64,000 bases of DNA from Aerococcus sp. 1KP-2016 (GTDB taxonomy: Bacteria; Bacillota; Bacilli; Lactobacillales; Aerococcaceae): positions 1 to 64,000 of the forward strand of contig NZ_NEEY01000005.1 of NCBI RefSeq assembly GCF_002252085.1. The letters run 5' to 3'. Positions 10,375 through 19,272 of the stretch are shown piece by piece (positions within the stretch are counted from its first letter, which is position 1; each line of letters begins with the position of its first letter). A program made the position numbers and the translations under genes. Below the pieces are notes generated by a model. The model saw only the letters and a list, made by a program, of their open reading frames with translations. It was not told where the DNA came from and ran no database searches.

Positions 10375-10605
10375 GTAAATGGCCGGAATGCCAACAAGCA
10401 GAAAGAACCATATTTTATTGACCCTAAGCGAGAGTGATCAGGTGCAAGCACTCAACCAATAAAATGCTCTCTTTCTTTATTCAATAGTCGAAAGACTACG
10501 CGCTAGCGTTATCCAGCAACTAGAGAGGTAATGTAAACATAGCATTGCAAATGAGGTGGTACCGCGCATAGTCGTCCTCAATTTGCAGGGCTATGTTTTT
10601 TATTA
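10375..10605 (+). promoter_or_regulatory. T-box riboswitch controlling alaS
   Basis: Leader RNA that senses uncharged tRNA-Ala. The T-box core AGGTGGTACCGCG is at 10554–10566. A long terminator (10536–10601) pairs AACATAGC…GCAAAT.GAGG with CCTC.ATTTGC…GCTATGTT and ends in six T's. Binding of uncharged tRNA to the T-box region would favour the antiterminator. Stem I lies in about 10380–10480. The GCT at 10466–10468 is my candidate Ala specifier, but I have not folded the leader rigorously. The next gene, alaS, fits the specificity. Confidence 0.92.
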
Positions 10606-10617
10606 TAGGAGGAAAAT

Positions 10618-13260
10618 ATGAAACAATTAACATCAGCAGAAGTACGCCAATTGTGGTTAGACTTCTGGCAAACAAAAGGTCACAGTGTGGAGCCAAGCGC
10701 TTCTTTAATTCCAGTTCAAGATCCATCTTTATTGTGGATTAACTCTGGTGTAGCAACCCTTAAAAAATATTTTGATGGATCAGTTGTACCTGAAAATCCG
10801 CGTATTACCAACTCTCAAAAATCAATTCGTACCAACGATATTGAAAATGTTGGGGTTACAGCTCGTCACCATACACTATTTGAAATGTTAGGAAACTTCT
10901 CAATCGGGGACTATTTCAAAGCAGAAGTAATTCCTTGGGCATGGGAATTCTTAACTGATGAAAAATGGTTAGGCTTAGACCCAAGCAAGTTATATATGAC
11001 TTACTATCCTGAAGATACTGAAACAGTAGCCTTATGGAAATCAACAACTGGTTTAACTGATGACCACTATGTACCAGTAGAAGATAATTTCTGGGATTTA
11101 GGTGCAGGTCCTTGTGGTCCAGATACAGAAATTTTCTATGACCGTGGCGAAAAATATCAAGACTTACCAGATGAAGACCCAGAAATGTATCCAGGTGGTG
11201 AAAATGAACGCTACTTAGAAATCTGGAATATTGTATTCTCACAATTCAATCACTTACCAAATGGTGAATATGTACCATTGAAACATAAAAATATTGATAC
11301 GGGTATGGGTCTAGAACGTATGGTTTCAGTTATCCAAGATACACCAACTAACTTTGAAACTGATCTGTTCATGCCAATCATCGAAGCTGTTCAAGCTTTG
11401 GGCACAAAGGCAAAATATGGAGATACAAAATTAACGGATGTATCATTTAAAGTAATCGCTGATCATATACGTGCAGTTACCTTTGCTATTGGTGACCGTG
11501 CATTGCCATCTAATGAAGGTCGTGGCTACATTTTACGTCGATTAATTCGTCGTGCAATTATGCATGGTCGTCGTTTAGGAATCAAGGGCAATTTCTTAGC
11601 ACAATTGGTACCAGTTGTTGCAGATATCATGGAAGCTTACTATCCTGAAGTGAAAGCAGATCAATCATTCATTCAAGATGTGATTGTGACAGAAGAAAAC
11701 CGCTTTAATGAAACTATTAATGAAGGTGAAGCGATTATTGAAGAGGTCATTTCTAGTCTTAAAGCGGCACATGAAAAATTAATGCCTGGGGAACAAGCAT
11801 TCAAATTATATGATACTTATGGTTTCCCATTAGAATTGACACAAGAATATTTAGAACAAGCAGGTATTGAAGTTGAATTATCAGGTTTTGAAAAATCGAT
11901 GCAAGAACAACGCGAACGTGCACGTGCAGCACGTAAATCTTCTACGGGTATGGCAGTTCAATCAGATATTTTAGGTGAAATTGATGTTGATTCTGTATAT
12001 GTTGGATATGACCAATTAGAAGTAGAAACACGTATCAATACAATCCTTGCTGATGATGCATTTGTCTCACTTGCACAAGCGGGTAGTGAAGTTTATGTAG
12101 TTGCAGACCAAACCCCATTCTACGCTGAAATGGGTGGACAAATTGCTGATACAGGTGTGATTGTAGACGAGAATGACCAATTGATTGGTAAAGTAGTAAA
12201 TGTTGTTCGTGCACCAGGTGGTCAACACTTACATGAAGTTGTCTTGGAAGCGCCATTGGTATTAGACCAAACGGTTGTATTGAAAGTGGACCGTCGTCGT
12301 CACCATTCTATTGAAAAGAACCATACTGCGACTCATTTATTACACCAAGCATTAAAAGATGTATTAGGTGATCACGCAAATCAAGCTGGTTCATTGGTGA
12401 CAGAAAACCATTTACGTTTTGACTTCTCTCACTTCGGTCAAGTTACACCGGATGAATTAGTTGAAATGGAAGCAAAAGTTAACCAAGCAATTGCAGATGC
12501 TTTCCCAGTTGTTACAACTGTCACAACTATTGATAAAGCAAAAGCAGCTGGTGCTCAAGCATTATTTGGTGAAAAATACGGCAATGAAGTGCGTATGGTT
12601 GATGTAAACCATTGGTCAATCGAACTTTGTGGTGGCACGCACGTCGCTAATACAGCAGAAATCGGTGTATTCAAAATCACTTCTGAATCTGGTATTGGTG
12701 CCGGAGTTCGTCGTATTGAAGCAGTTACTTCTTTAGCTGCTATTCAAGAATACCAACAACAAGAAGCAATTCTAAAAGAATTAGCAGAAGGTTTGAAAGT
12801 GAAGAAATTCTTTAATTTAGTAGGACGTTTTGCACAATTTAGAGAAGAGCATAAAGAAACTGTACAGCAATTAGGTGCATTACGTGATAAAATGAATGCG
12901 CAAGCAGCAGGTCAAATTTTTGATCAAGTAGAAGAAGTGGGCGGATTAACCATCATCGCGCAAAATGTACCAAATTGTTCTATGGATGATTTACGTAAAA
13001 TTGCGGATGAATGGAAACAAAAAGCATCTTCTGATGTGTTAGTATTAGCAACATCAGCGGAAGAAAAAGCAAACTTGCTAATTGCGGTAAGCCCTAAAGC
13101 AATCGAAGCTGGCGTTAAAGCCGGTGACATGATTAAACAAGTAGCACCAAAAATTGGTGGTGGCGGCGGTGGCCGACCAGATATGGCTCAAGCGGGTGGT
13201 AAAAATCCAGCTGGTATCGCCGATGCACTTGCGTTTGCAAAAGAAATTATTGCTAAATAG
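10618..13260 (+). CDS. alaS: Alanine–tRNA ligase
   Basis: Class II aminoacyl-tRNA synthetase of 880 residues, full length. The catalytic core is N-terminal ('NSGVATLKKYFDGS', 'TARHHTLFEMLGNFSIGDYF'). The editing domain carries the zinc-binding 'HTATHLLH' (about 568) and 'CGGTH' (about 671). The C-terminal DHHA1 domain ends with a glycine run and 'RPDMAQAGG'. ATG 10618 has AGGAGG seven to eight bases upstream, just after the T-box terminator. Expression rises when alanine is limiting, through that leader. ireB, ruvX and the DUF1292 gene follow, a highly conserved order in Firmicutes. Confidence 0.97.
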   Translation: MKQLTSAEVRQLWLDFWQTKGHSVEPSASLIPVQDPSLLWINSGVATLKKYFDGSVVPENPRITNSQKSIRTNDIENVGVTARHHTLFEMLGNFSIGDYFKAEVIPWAWEFLTDEKWLGLDPSKLYMTYYPEDTETVALWKSTTGLTDDHYVPVEDNFWDLGAGPCGPDTEIFYDRGEKYQDLPDEDPEMYPGGENERYLEIWNIVFSQFNHLPNGEYVPLKHKNIDTGMGLERMVSVIQDTPTNFETDLFMPIIEAVQALGTKAKYGDTKLTDVSFKVIADHIRAVTFAIGDRALPSNEGRGYILRRLIRRAIMHGRRLGIKGNFLAQLVPVVADIMEAYYPEVKADQSFIQDVIVTEENRFNETINEGEAIIEEVISSLKAAHEKLMPGEQAFKLYDTYGFPLELTQEYLEQAGIEVELSGFEKSMQEQRERARAARKSSTGMAVQSDILGEIDVDSVYVGYDQLEVETRINTILADDAFVSLAQAGSEVYVVADQTPFYAEMGGQIADTGVIVDENDQLIGKVVNVVRAPGGQHLHEVVLEAPLVLDQTVVLKVDRRRHHSIEKNHTATHLLHQALKDVLGDHANQAGSLVTENHLRFDFSHFGQVTPDELVEMEAKVNQAIADAFPVVTTVTTIDKAKAAGAQALFGEKYGNEVRMVDVNHWSIELCGGTHVANTAEIGVFKITSESGIGAGVRRIEAVTSLAAIQEYQQQEAILKELAEGLKVKKFFNLVGRFAQFREEHKETVQQLGALRDKMNAQAAGQIFDQVEEVGGLTIIAQNVPNCSMDDLRKIADEWKQKASSDVLVLATSAEEKANLLIAVSPKAIEAGVKAGDMIKQVAPKIGGGGGGRPDMAQAGGKNPAGIADALAFAKEIIAK

Positions 13261-13324
13261 TGGCGATTTCTTGTTAATACTTGTATAATTCGGTAAACTA
13301 TAGATAATATTTGGAGGTGTTCTG

Positions 13325-13588
13325 ATGACTAATAAAGATGAAACAGTCCTATTTAATTTCGGTGATAACAACGAAAAAGGCGTCAAAGAAACATTAGAAA
13401 TCGTTTATGATGCATTGAAAGAAAAAGGCTACAATCCAGTAAACCAAATCGTTGGGTACTTACTATCTGGTGATCCAGCTTATATTCCACGTCATAACGA
13501 AGCACGTAATATCATTCGCTATCATGACCGCGATGAAATTCTTGAAGAGTTAATCGTGAACTACATGAAACAATCTGGGCGTAATTAA
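13325..13588 (+). CDS. ireB: IreB family regulatory phosphoprotein (UPF0297)
   Basis: Small acidic protein of 87 residues starting [16 protein letters not shown], the classic UPF0297/IreB signature. In Enterococcus faecalis IreB is phosphorylated on N-terminal threonines by the PASTA kinase IreK and affects cephalosporin resistance. Thr2 and Thr7 are candidate sites here. GGAGGTG lies just upstream. The stop overlaps the ruvX start by one base, showing tight coupling. A TATAAT-like -10 in the alaS–ireB gap may give an extra promoter. Confidence 0.93.
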   Translation: MTNKDETVLFNFGDNNEKGVKETLEIVYDALKEKGYNPVNQIVGYLLSGDPAYIPRHNEARNIIRYHDRDEILEELIVNYMKQSGRN

Positions 13589-14007
13589 TGCGATACATCG
13601 GACTAGATGTGGGTTCTAAAACAGTAGGCATTGCTGTCTCAGACCCATTTGGGTGGACTGCACAAGGGATAGAAATCATTCCGATTGATGAAGAAAGTGG
13701 CAATTTTGGTACCGACCGTATGGCGGAATTGATTAAAGAGTATGAGGTAGAAGCCGTTGTGATTGGCTTACCCAAAAATATGAACAATTCAATTGGTCCC
13801 CGAGCGGAAGCTTCACAAAAATATGGTCAATTAATGATAGATACCTTTGGTTTGCCAGTATATTACCAAGATGAACGTTTAACGACCGTTCAAGCGGAAC
13901 GGATGTTAATTGCGAACGATGTAAGTCGTAAGAAACGCAAAAAGGTCATCGATAAGTTAGCTGCAGTACTCATTTTACAAAATTATTTAGATGCCCACCC
14001 ATCGTAA
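13588..14007 (+). CDS. ruvX: Holliday junction resolvase RuvX/YqgF family
   Basis: RNase H-fold nuclease of 139 residues, involved in Holliday junction resolution and, in some bacteria, 16S rRNA 5'-end processing. The first acidic residue is in '[18 protein letters not shown]', the second lies near '[10 protein letters not shown]', and 'DERLTT' plus the C-terminal '[13 protein letters not shown]' complete the family pattern. The start overlaps the end of ireB. Confidence 0.94.
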   Translation: MRYIGLDVGSKTVGIAVSDPFGWTAQGIEIIPIDEESGNFGTDRMAELIKEYEVEAVVIGLPKNMNNSIGPRAEASQKYGQLMIDTFGLPVYYQDERLTTVQAERMLIANDVSRKKRKKVIDKLAAVLILQNYLDAHPS

Positions 14008-14058
14008 TGGTGTATAATAGATTTTTACCTAGATTTTAAATTTAAAGGAGATTAACAC

Positions 14059-14394
14059 ATGACTGAACATCACGACCACGAGCATGATCATTTACATGAC
14101 CACGATCACGAACATGACCACGCAGACCATGAACATATTACAATCGTAGACGAAGAAGGTAACGAACAATTATTCGAAATCTTGTTTACGTTTGATTCAG
14201 AAGACTTTGGAAAATCATACGTTATCGTATATCCAGCAGGCGTTTCTGATGACGAAGGTGTAGAATTACAAGCCTTCTCATATGTAGAAAGTGGCGACGG
14301 CTACGAAGGTCAACTGAACCCAATCGAAACTGAAGAAGAATGGGATATGGTTGAAGAAGTATTAGCAACATTTATCGAAGATGAAGATTTATAA
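14059..14394 (+). CDS. DUF1292 (UPF0473) protein with histidine-rich N-terminus
   Basis: Protein of 111 residues. The last 85 or so are a typical acidic DUF1292 domain ('[19 protein letters not shown]…'). The first 27 alternate His with Asp/Glu and contain 12 histidines, a likely metal-binding tail. Orthologues close the alaS–ireB–ruvX cluster in many Firmicutes and their function is unknown. It has its own ribosome site (AAAGGAG) and a TATAAT element overlapping the end of ruvX (14013–14018), so it may also be transcribed alone. Metal storage or buffering is only inference. Confidence 0.9.
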   Translation: MTEHHDHEHDHLHDHDHEHDHADHEHITIVDEEGNEQLFEILFTFDSEDFGKSYVIVYPAGVSDDEGVELQAFSYVESGDGYEGQLNPIETEEEWDMVEEVLATFIEDEDL

Positions 14395-14429
14395 TCTGTC
14401 GCTTTAAGTAAATGTCAATAAAAGAGAGA

Positions 14430-14459
14430 AAGCATCCAATTGATTTTGGGTGCTTTTTT
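14430..14459 (+). terminator. Intrinsic terminator after the DUF1292 gene
   Basis: Eight-pair stem AAGCATCC/GGGTGCTT (14430–14437 with 14448–14455, one G·T pair) followed by six T's. Confidence 0.75.
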
Positions 14460-14505
14460 CATGGAAAAAACGAAATAAATAATTGATGAGAAGAGTGGAA
14501 AATAC

Positions 14506-14534
14506 TTGTAAATGAAATCATCAAGAGATAGAAT
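14506..14534 (+). promoter_or_regulatory. Promoter of the Rrf2-type regulator and YhgE operon
   Basis: -35 TTGTAA (14506–14511), a 17-base spacer and -10 TAGAAT (14529–14534), about 40 bases before the regulator start. Confidence 0.55.
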
Positions 14535-14575
14535 GTATCCATAGATAAATTTCATCCATGAATGGAGGGTATTCA

Positions 14576-15055
14576 ATGAAGATGAAAAGTGGGGTTGAAC
14601 AAGCCCTTTGTATAATGATTATGCTGGCAACCCAGGCCGATCACCGTCCCATAAAAAGTACAATTTTAAGTCGGCGTCTTGAGGTGTCTGATTCATACCT
14701 GAAAAAAATCATGCGTTCTTTGGTGGTTTCAGGTTTGGTGCATTCTATAGCTGGTAAGGATGGCGGTTTTGTATTAAAGAAATCACCTAAAGATATGACG
14801 ATGTTACATATTTATGAAGCGATTGAGGGCAAAGAAAGTTTTGTTCGACCAACAAATTTAGCAGAAAAAGTATTTTTACATGCTGATAAAATTAAGAATA
14901 AAAAACGCGAAGTATTAGATGTATTTTCTGATGCTGAGCAATTATTTAAACAACGATTACAAAAATATACACTTGAATCATTATTAATGGCAGGCACTAA
15001 TGAAGTGAATGTTATAGATTGGGAATCAATTGTTACTTCTAACGAAAAAGAATAA
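14576..15055 (+). CDS. Rrf2 family transcriptional regulator
   Basis: Winged-helix regulator of 159 residues. The N-terminal 'MKSGVEQALCIMIMLA', recognition region 'VSDSYLKKIMRSLVVSGLVHSIAGKDGGFVL' and 'MLHIYEAIEG' are typical of Rrf2 proteins. The central three-cysteine cluster of IscR/NsrR is absent: only one Cys (residue 12) is visible, so Fe-S sensing is unlikely. ATG 14576 is chosen over the ATG at 14558 because GGAGGG (14564–14569) would otherwise lie inside the gene. The YhgE-like gene starts 18 bases later, so it is the probable target of this regulator. Confidence 0.85.
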   Translation: MKMKSGVEQALCIMIMLATQADHRPIKSTILSRRLEVSDSYLKKIMRSLVVSGLVHSIAGKDGGFVLKKSPKDMTMLHIYEAIEGKESFVRPTNLAEKVFLHADKIKNKKREVLDVFSDAEQLFKQRLQKYTLESLLMAGTNEVNVIDWESIVTSNEKE

Positions 15056-15073
15056 GAATGGACGTGTGCTACT

Positions 15074-17689
15074 TTGATTAAGCAAGAATGGCAATCAATA
15101 TTTACAAAGAAAAAAATGATCATTATTTTACTAGGGATAGCTTTTATTCCTTCGTTATACACAGTAATTTTTTTGAGTTCTATGTGGGATCCATATGGAA
15201 AACTTGCGAATTTACCAGTAGCCGTTGTGAATGAGGACAAGGCAGTTCAATATAATGATGAAAACTTAGCAATAGGGGATAATTTAGTGGATGAGTTGGA
15301 AAATTCAGATGAAATGGATTTTGAATTTGTGTCAAAATCAGATGCTGAGGCTGGATTAAAAGATGGTGATTACTATATGGTCATCACCATTCCCGAAAAT
15401 TTCTCAGAAAACGCCACGAGCTTACTTGAAGATGAACCCAAACAAATGATCTTAAATTATGAAACCAGCGCGGGACATTCTTATATTGCCTCCAAGCTAA
15501 CCTCTTCTGCAGCTAATACGATTAAGGATTCCGTATCTAGCGAAGTGACTAAAATATACGCGGAAACAATTTTTGCACAATTACAAACTGTGGCAGATAA
15601 AATGCAAGATGCTGCGGATGGTGGTAGTCAAATTAAAGACGGTGTAGAAGAAGCTGCAGATGGAAATGCTACAATAACAGAAAATTTAAACACTTTAGCA
15701 TCATCAAGTCTAATTTTTGCTGATGGAGCAGATAGCTTAGATGTTGGTTTAAACACATATATTGATGGTGTCAGTCAAGTAAACGAAGGTGCTACGGCTT
15801 TAAACGAAGGTACCAGTCAATTAACAGATAGTATGCCTGCCTTGACATCGGGCGTAAGTCAATTGACTAGCGGTGCAGGCGATTTAGCTGATGGTAGTGC
15901 TACTCTAAGTGCTGGGTTAACTACTTTGTCTGATAATACAGTGACATTAGCAGATGGCGCTAATAGTTTGAACGATGGCATGGTGCAATTAGCTGAAGGG
16001 AGTCAGGCTTTAACAGATGGCTTATCACAATTAAATGCGAGTCTAACAAGCGAAGAACAGGCTGCGAAAATAACAGCTTTACAAACTGGATTAGATCAAA
16101 TGAAATCAGGTTTAGATAATTTAGATAGTAGTTTACAGAATTCAAGTTTAGCTGGAGACTTATCAGATGTTACTGGCCAATTAGAGACATTATCGACTGC
16201 AATGGCAGATGTGCAAACACAATTGACCAGTATTGTAGCAGTTAGTGACCCAGCTAGTAATACAGAAGCTGTTTTAACAGCAATTGAAGCAAGCGGGGCT
16301 GCATTAACGCCTGAACAAGAGGCTGCAGTTAGTACGGCTGTTGCAAACCAATTTACGACAGTGGCCACTACTCAAGCGGGCTCAGTTCAAACGATTTCTA
16401 CTGATTTATCGTCTCTATCTAGTTTGCAAGACGTTGATGTTACGGCAATTGGTAGCCAGATTGCTAATTTACAAGCAAGTGTTCATCAATTAACTGAAGG
16501 GTATGATGCTTTATATGATGGTACCAATACCTTAATTGATGGCGTTAACCAAGTGGCATCTAGTAGCGATACCTTATTAGCGGGCGCACAGACACTGGAT
16601 GCTGGAATAGATCAAGCACAAAGTGGTGCTACTGCATTAGCTTCAGGTATGAGTCAACTGAATGACGGTACCCAAGAATTGAATGCGGGTGGTTTATCAC
16701 TAACAGATGGTTCTAATCAATTGAGTGAAGGTCTAAATACATTGAATAGCCAAACAGGCACTTTGGCTGATGGCGCCATTCAATTGCAAGCAGGTACACA
16801 AGCCTTGGCTGATGGTACTGGCCAACTAGTTGCTAATAGTGGTCAATTAACTGATGGTACTAGCCAACTTGCAGATGGTGCAGGGCAAATTGCAGATGGG
16901 GCAGATCAATTGGCGAATGGATCACAAACATTAGGTGACGGCCTAGGCACAATCGCTGATGGTACATCTGAATTAAGTACACAGTTAGCGAATGGTAGTC
17001 AAACGCTGAACGAAGTTGATGCAACTGACAATACGTATGACATGATGGCAGAACCAGTCGACACTAATCAAACTGAAACCGCACCAATTCCAAATAATGG
17101 TACAGGGATGGCGCCATATATGATGTCTGTTGCTTTATTCATCGGTGCAATTACCCTAAATCTAATGTTCGATAGTTATACACCTAAAGGTCGCCCTAAA
17201 AATGGCATCAGCTGGTGGGCAAGTAAATTCTCTGTGTTGGCAGTGGTTGGTATTTTACAATCCTTGATTATGGTATTTCTATTACATACAGTGAATGGTT
17301 TAGAAACATTTTCTATGAGTAAAACATTACTCGTAACGATAATAACGGCCTTAACTTCAATTTCGATTGTCATGTTATTTAATTTATTGTTTGATAAAAT
17401 TGGCTCTTTCATAATGTTAATTTTCTTGATTTTACAACTGTCAGGTTCAGGTGGTACCTATCCAATTCAATTGTCAAATCCATTCTTTGAAGCGATCCAT
17501 CCCTACCTACCAATTACTTATTCTGTAGATGCCTACAGACAATTATTCGGTATAGGTGGTAGCATACGCACTGATGTATTTGTTTTAACGTCAATTCTGA
17601 TTGTGTTCACGCTTTTAATCATTCTCTTCTACACTATAAAGTACAAGAAATTGAAAGCAAATGACTTTAAGACGCAAGCAGCAGTGTAG
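15074..17689 (+). CDS. YhgE/Pip family membrane protein with long 'DG' repeat region
   Basis: Large membrane protein of 871 residues. A transmembrane segment at about 15–37 is followed by a conserved extracellular YhgE N-terminal domain. A long repeat region (about 175–650) reads like x-L-x-x-G-x-x-x-L-x-D-G heptads and probably forms an extended rod. The C-terminus (about 685–865) has five or six ABC-2-like membrane segments. Relatives include phage-receptor Pip of Lactococcus and EsaA-like proteins of type VII secretion. TTG at 15074 is the likely start: it gives the family's MIKxEW beginning, though the ribosome site is weak. The preceding Rrf2 gene is probably its regulator. Export or envelope function is inferred; the substrate is unknown. 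Confidence 0.85.
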   Translation: MIKQEWQSIFTKKKMIIILLGIAFIPSLYTVIFLSSMWDPYGKLANLPVAVVNEDKAVQYNDENLAIGDNLVDELENSDEMDFEFVSKSDAEAGLKDGDYYMVITIPENFSENATSLLEDEPKQMILNYETSAGHSYIASKLTSSAANTIKDSVSSEVTKIYAETIFAQLQTVADKMQDAADGGSQIKDGVEEAADGNATITENLNTLASSSLIFADGADSLDVGLNTYIDGVSQVNEGATALNEGTSQLTDSMPALTSGVSQLTSGAGDLADGSATLSAGLTTLSDNTVTLADGANSLNDGMVQLAEGSQALTDGLSQLNASLTSEEQAAKITALQTGLDQMKSGLDNLDSSLQNSSLAGDLSDVTGQLETLSTAMADVQTQLTSIVAVSDPASNTEAVLTAIEASGAALTPEQEAAVSTAVANQFTTVATTQAGSVQTISTDLSSLSSLQDVDVTAIGSQIANLQASVHQLTEGYDALYDGTNTLIDGVNQVASSSDTLLAGAQTLDAGIDQAQSGATALASGMSQLNDGTQELNAGGLSLTDGSNQLSEGLNTLNSQTGTLADGAIQLQAGTQALADGTGQLVANSGQLTDGTSQLADGAGQIADGADQLANGSQTLGDGLGTIADGTSELSTQLANGSQTLNEVDATDNTYDMMAEPVDTNQTETAPIPNNGTGMAPYMMSVALFIGAITLNLMFDSYTPKGRPKNGISWWASKFSVLAVVGILQSLIMVFLLHTVNGLETFSMSKTLLVTIITALTSISIVMLFNLLFDKIGSFIMLIFLILQLSGSGGTYPIQLSNPFFEAIHPYLPITYSVDAYRQLFGIGGSIRTDVFVLTSILIVFTLLIILFYTIKYKKLKANDFKTQAAV

Positions 17690-17701
17690 TGCAATTTTGT
17701 T

Positions 17702-17741
17702 AAAAACACGGTTAGGGGAATGTTACCTTACCGTGTTTTTT
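17702..17741. terminator. Bidirectional terminator after yhgE
   Basis: Perfect 11-pair stem (17702–17712 with 17730–17740) with an inner AGG/CCT pairing. T-runs lie on both strands, so it can end the YhgE transcript and any minus-strand transcript from the element at 17742–17930. Confidence 0.8.
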
Positions 17742-17930
17742 GATGTAGATTCAATTGCAGTCGGATTTCACATCCTGTCTGACCGCTCGTGCTCACATTC
17801 TGTAGTTGAGTTCGACAAAGCTGTCCCTTGCCCACTTCAAAATAGTTTGCGTCACATTTCATGTGCCACGGCACTATTTCTCCAGTGGTTAGGGCCAAAG
17901 CGCTTTTTCTCACCTCCTGTTCAATATTAC
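17742..17930 (-). other. Unidentified structured element or small-ORF locus
   Basis: A 340-base gap between yhgE and mltG holds a more GC-rich block rich in short perfect hairpins: 763–775, 814–825, 853–865, 863–874 and 872–887 (all +17,000). The last three overlap and so exclude one another, as in a switch. On the minus strand, AGGAGG (about 17912–17917) precedes a 61-codon frame (17913→17728, GTG start; or TTG at about 17898). Its codons (CTG, CTA, AGC, CAG, CCG) are unlike those of neighbouring genes, so an RNA seems likelier than a protein. It ends at the bidirectional terminator 17702–17741. I do not recognise the family. Confidence 0.4.
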
Positions 17931-17989
17931 AGTTTTTTTACGTTTGTTGGTTTTTACCAACTTTTATGTTGTTATTTTGGCTGTTCATG

Positions 17990-17995
17990 TATAAT
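17990..17995 (+). promoter_or_regulatory. Likely -10 element of the mltG promoter
   Basis: A consensus TATAAT about 35 bases before mltG, without a clear -35. A short GTTGGT/ACCAAC hairpin plus TTTT (about 17946–17965, plus strand) just upstream may insulate it from earlier transcription. Confidence 0.45.
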
Positions 17996-18029
17996 GGTTA
18001 TATTAGTTTACTAGAAGAGGAGTCGCTAT

Positions 18030-19151
18030 ATGTCTAAGAAAGCGCGTGAAGAATTTTACGAGAAACAAAAACAAATTGATAAGAAATCAAATGGGACGGC
18101 TTCAAAAATCACTATGTGGGTGATTCTTGTGTTTATTGGCTTGTTAGTGGTTACAGGGTTATCATTAGGGTTCATGGCTATTCAAGGTGGCTTTGGTAGT
18201 TCGGATGAAACTGTTGAAGTGGAGATTCCAGAAGGCTCAACTGCATCTGATATAGCTAAGATTTTAGATGATCAAGGGATTATTTTTAATGATTACTTGT
18301 TTGTAACTTACCTAAGATTAACTGGTGAAGATGCAATTGAAGCAGGGACCTATACATTAAATAAAAACTTAGGATTCCAAGAGGCTTCAAATCAATTACA
18401 GCAAGGTGCAACAATTGAAGTGGCTACGCTAGCAATTCCAGAAGGTAGTTCATTAGAAGATATTTCGCAAATTATTGCAGATACTATGGGATTAGAACAA
18501 GCAGATGTTCTTACACAGATGACAGATGAAAGTCTATTCAGTGACTTGCTAGCACAGTATCCTGATTTATTAACGGATGTTTCTGAGAATGAGGATGTTC
18601 GTTACAAATTGGAAGGATATTTATATCCTGCAACCTATGAATTAGATTCATCAGCAACAGTTGCTGATGCAGTTACTATGATGGTTTCAGAAATGGAAAA
18701 TATTCGCCTACAACATACGGCAGATATCGAAGCTTCTGGTTTAACTTTCCACGAATTTTTAACTTTAGCATCTTTAGTTGAAGCGGAAGCATCAACCAAA
18801 GAAGATCGTGAAATGATTGCAGGTGTGTTTAATAACCGATTAGCAATTGATATGCCGATTCAATCAGATATTTCAGTTTTATATGCGAATAATACACATT
18901 CTGCATACGTGACAAATGAGGATGCAGCTGTAGATTCTCCATATAATCTATACATTAATACTGGCTTAGGCCCTGGACCATTTAATAATCCTGGTCTTGA
19001 AGCGATTGAAGCCTCAATGAACCCAACTGAATCTAACTACCTATACTTTGTAGCGGATTTAACAACAGGGGAAGTTTACTACTCTGAAACATATGAAGAA
19101 CATGCGGCGCTTGTTGAACAATATGTAACAGAAGCAAACGCAGATTTATAA
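18030..19151 (+). CDS. mltG: Endolytic peptidoglycan transglycosylase MltG (YceG family)
   Basis: Membrane-anchored lytic transglycosylase of 373 residues that cuts nascent glycan strands and sets their length. A short cytoplasmic tail and one transmembrane helix (about 27–50) precede a LysM-like subdomain ('VEVEIPEGSTASDIAKIL', about 66–125). The YceG catalytic domain has the essential Glu in 'LASLVEAEASTKEDREMIAGVFNNRL' and ends with 'NLYINTGLGPGPFNNPG…YFVAD'. GAGGAG lies just before ATG 18030. udk and greA follow, the standard Lactobacillales order. Confidence 0.95.
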   Translation: MSKKAREEFYEKQKQIDKKSNGTASKITMWVILVFIGLLVVTGLSLGFMAIQGGFGSSDETVEVEIPEGSTASDIAKILDDQGIIFNDYLFVTYLRLTGEDAIEAGTYTLNKNLGFQEASNQLQQGATIEVATLAIPEGSSLEDISQIIADTMGLEQADVLTQMTDESLFSDLLAQYPDLLTDVSENEDVRYKLEGYLYPATYELDSSATVADAVTMMVSEMENIRLQHTADIEASGLTFHEFLTLASLVEAEASTKEDREMIAGVFNNRLAIDMPIQSDISVLYANNTHSAYVTNEDAAVDSPYNLYINTGLGPGPFNNPGLEAIEASMNPTESNYLYFVADLTTGEVYYSETYEEHAALVEQYVTEANADL

Positions 19152-19189
19152 TATATACACATAAAACATAGAAAATAGCTTGAATTTAC

Positions 19190-19218
19190 TTGCAATTAGG
19201 AGAATTTTTCTCTATATT
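19190..19218 (+). promoter_or_regulatory. udk promoter
   Basis: -35 TTGCAA (19190–19195), a 17-base spacer and -10 TATATT (19213–19218), in the gap between mltG and udk. Confidence 0.55.
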
Positions 19219-19272
19219 TAATAGCAGTGAATTTGAGCTAATTTTTTGAATATTAGGAAGGTGTGTTTTTTT

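Noticed and set aside
17661-18014. A 117-codon plus-strand frame overlapping the yhgE end
   Set aside because: It has no ribosome site, runs through the terminator at 17702–17741 and has a cysteine- and phenylalanine-rich sequence unlike any family.
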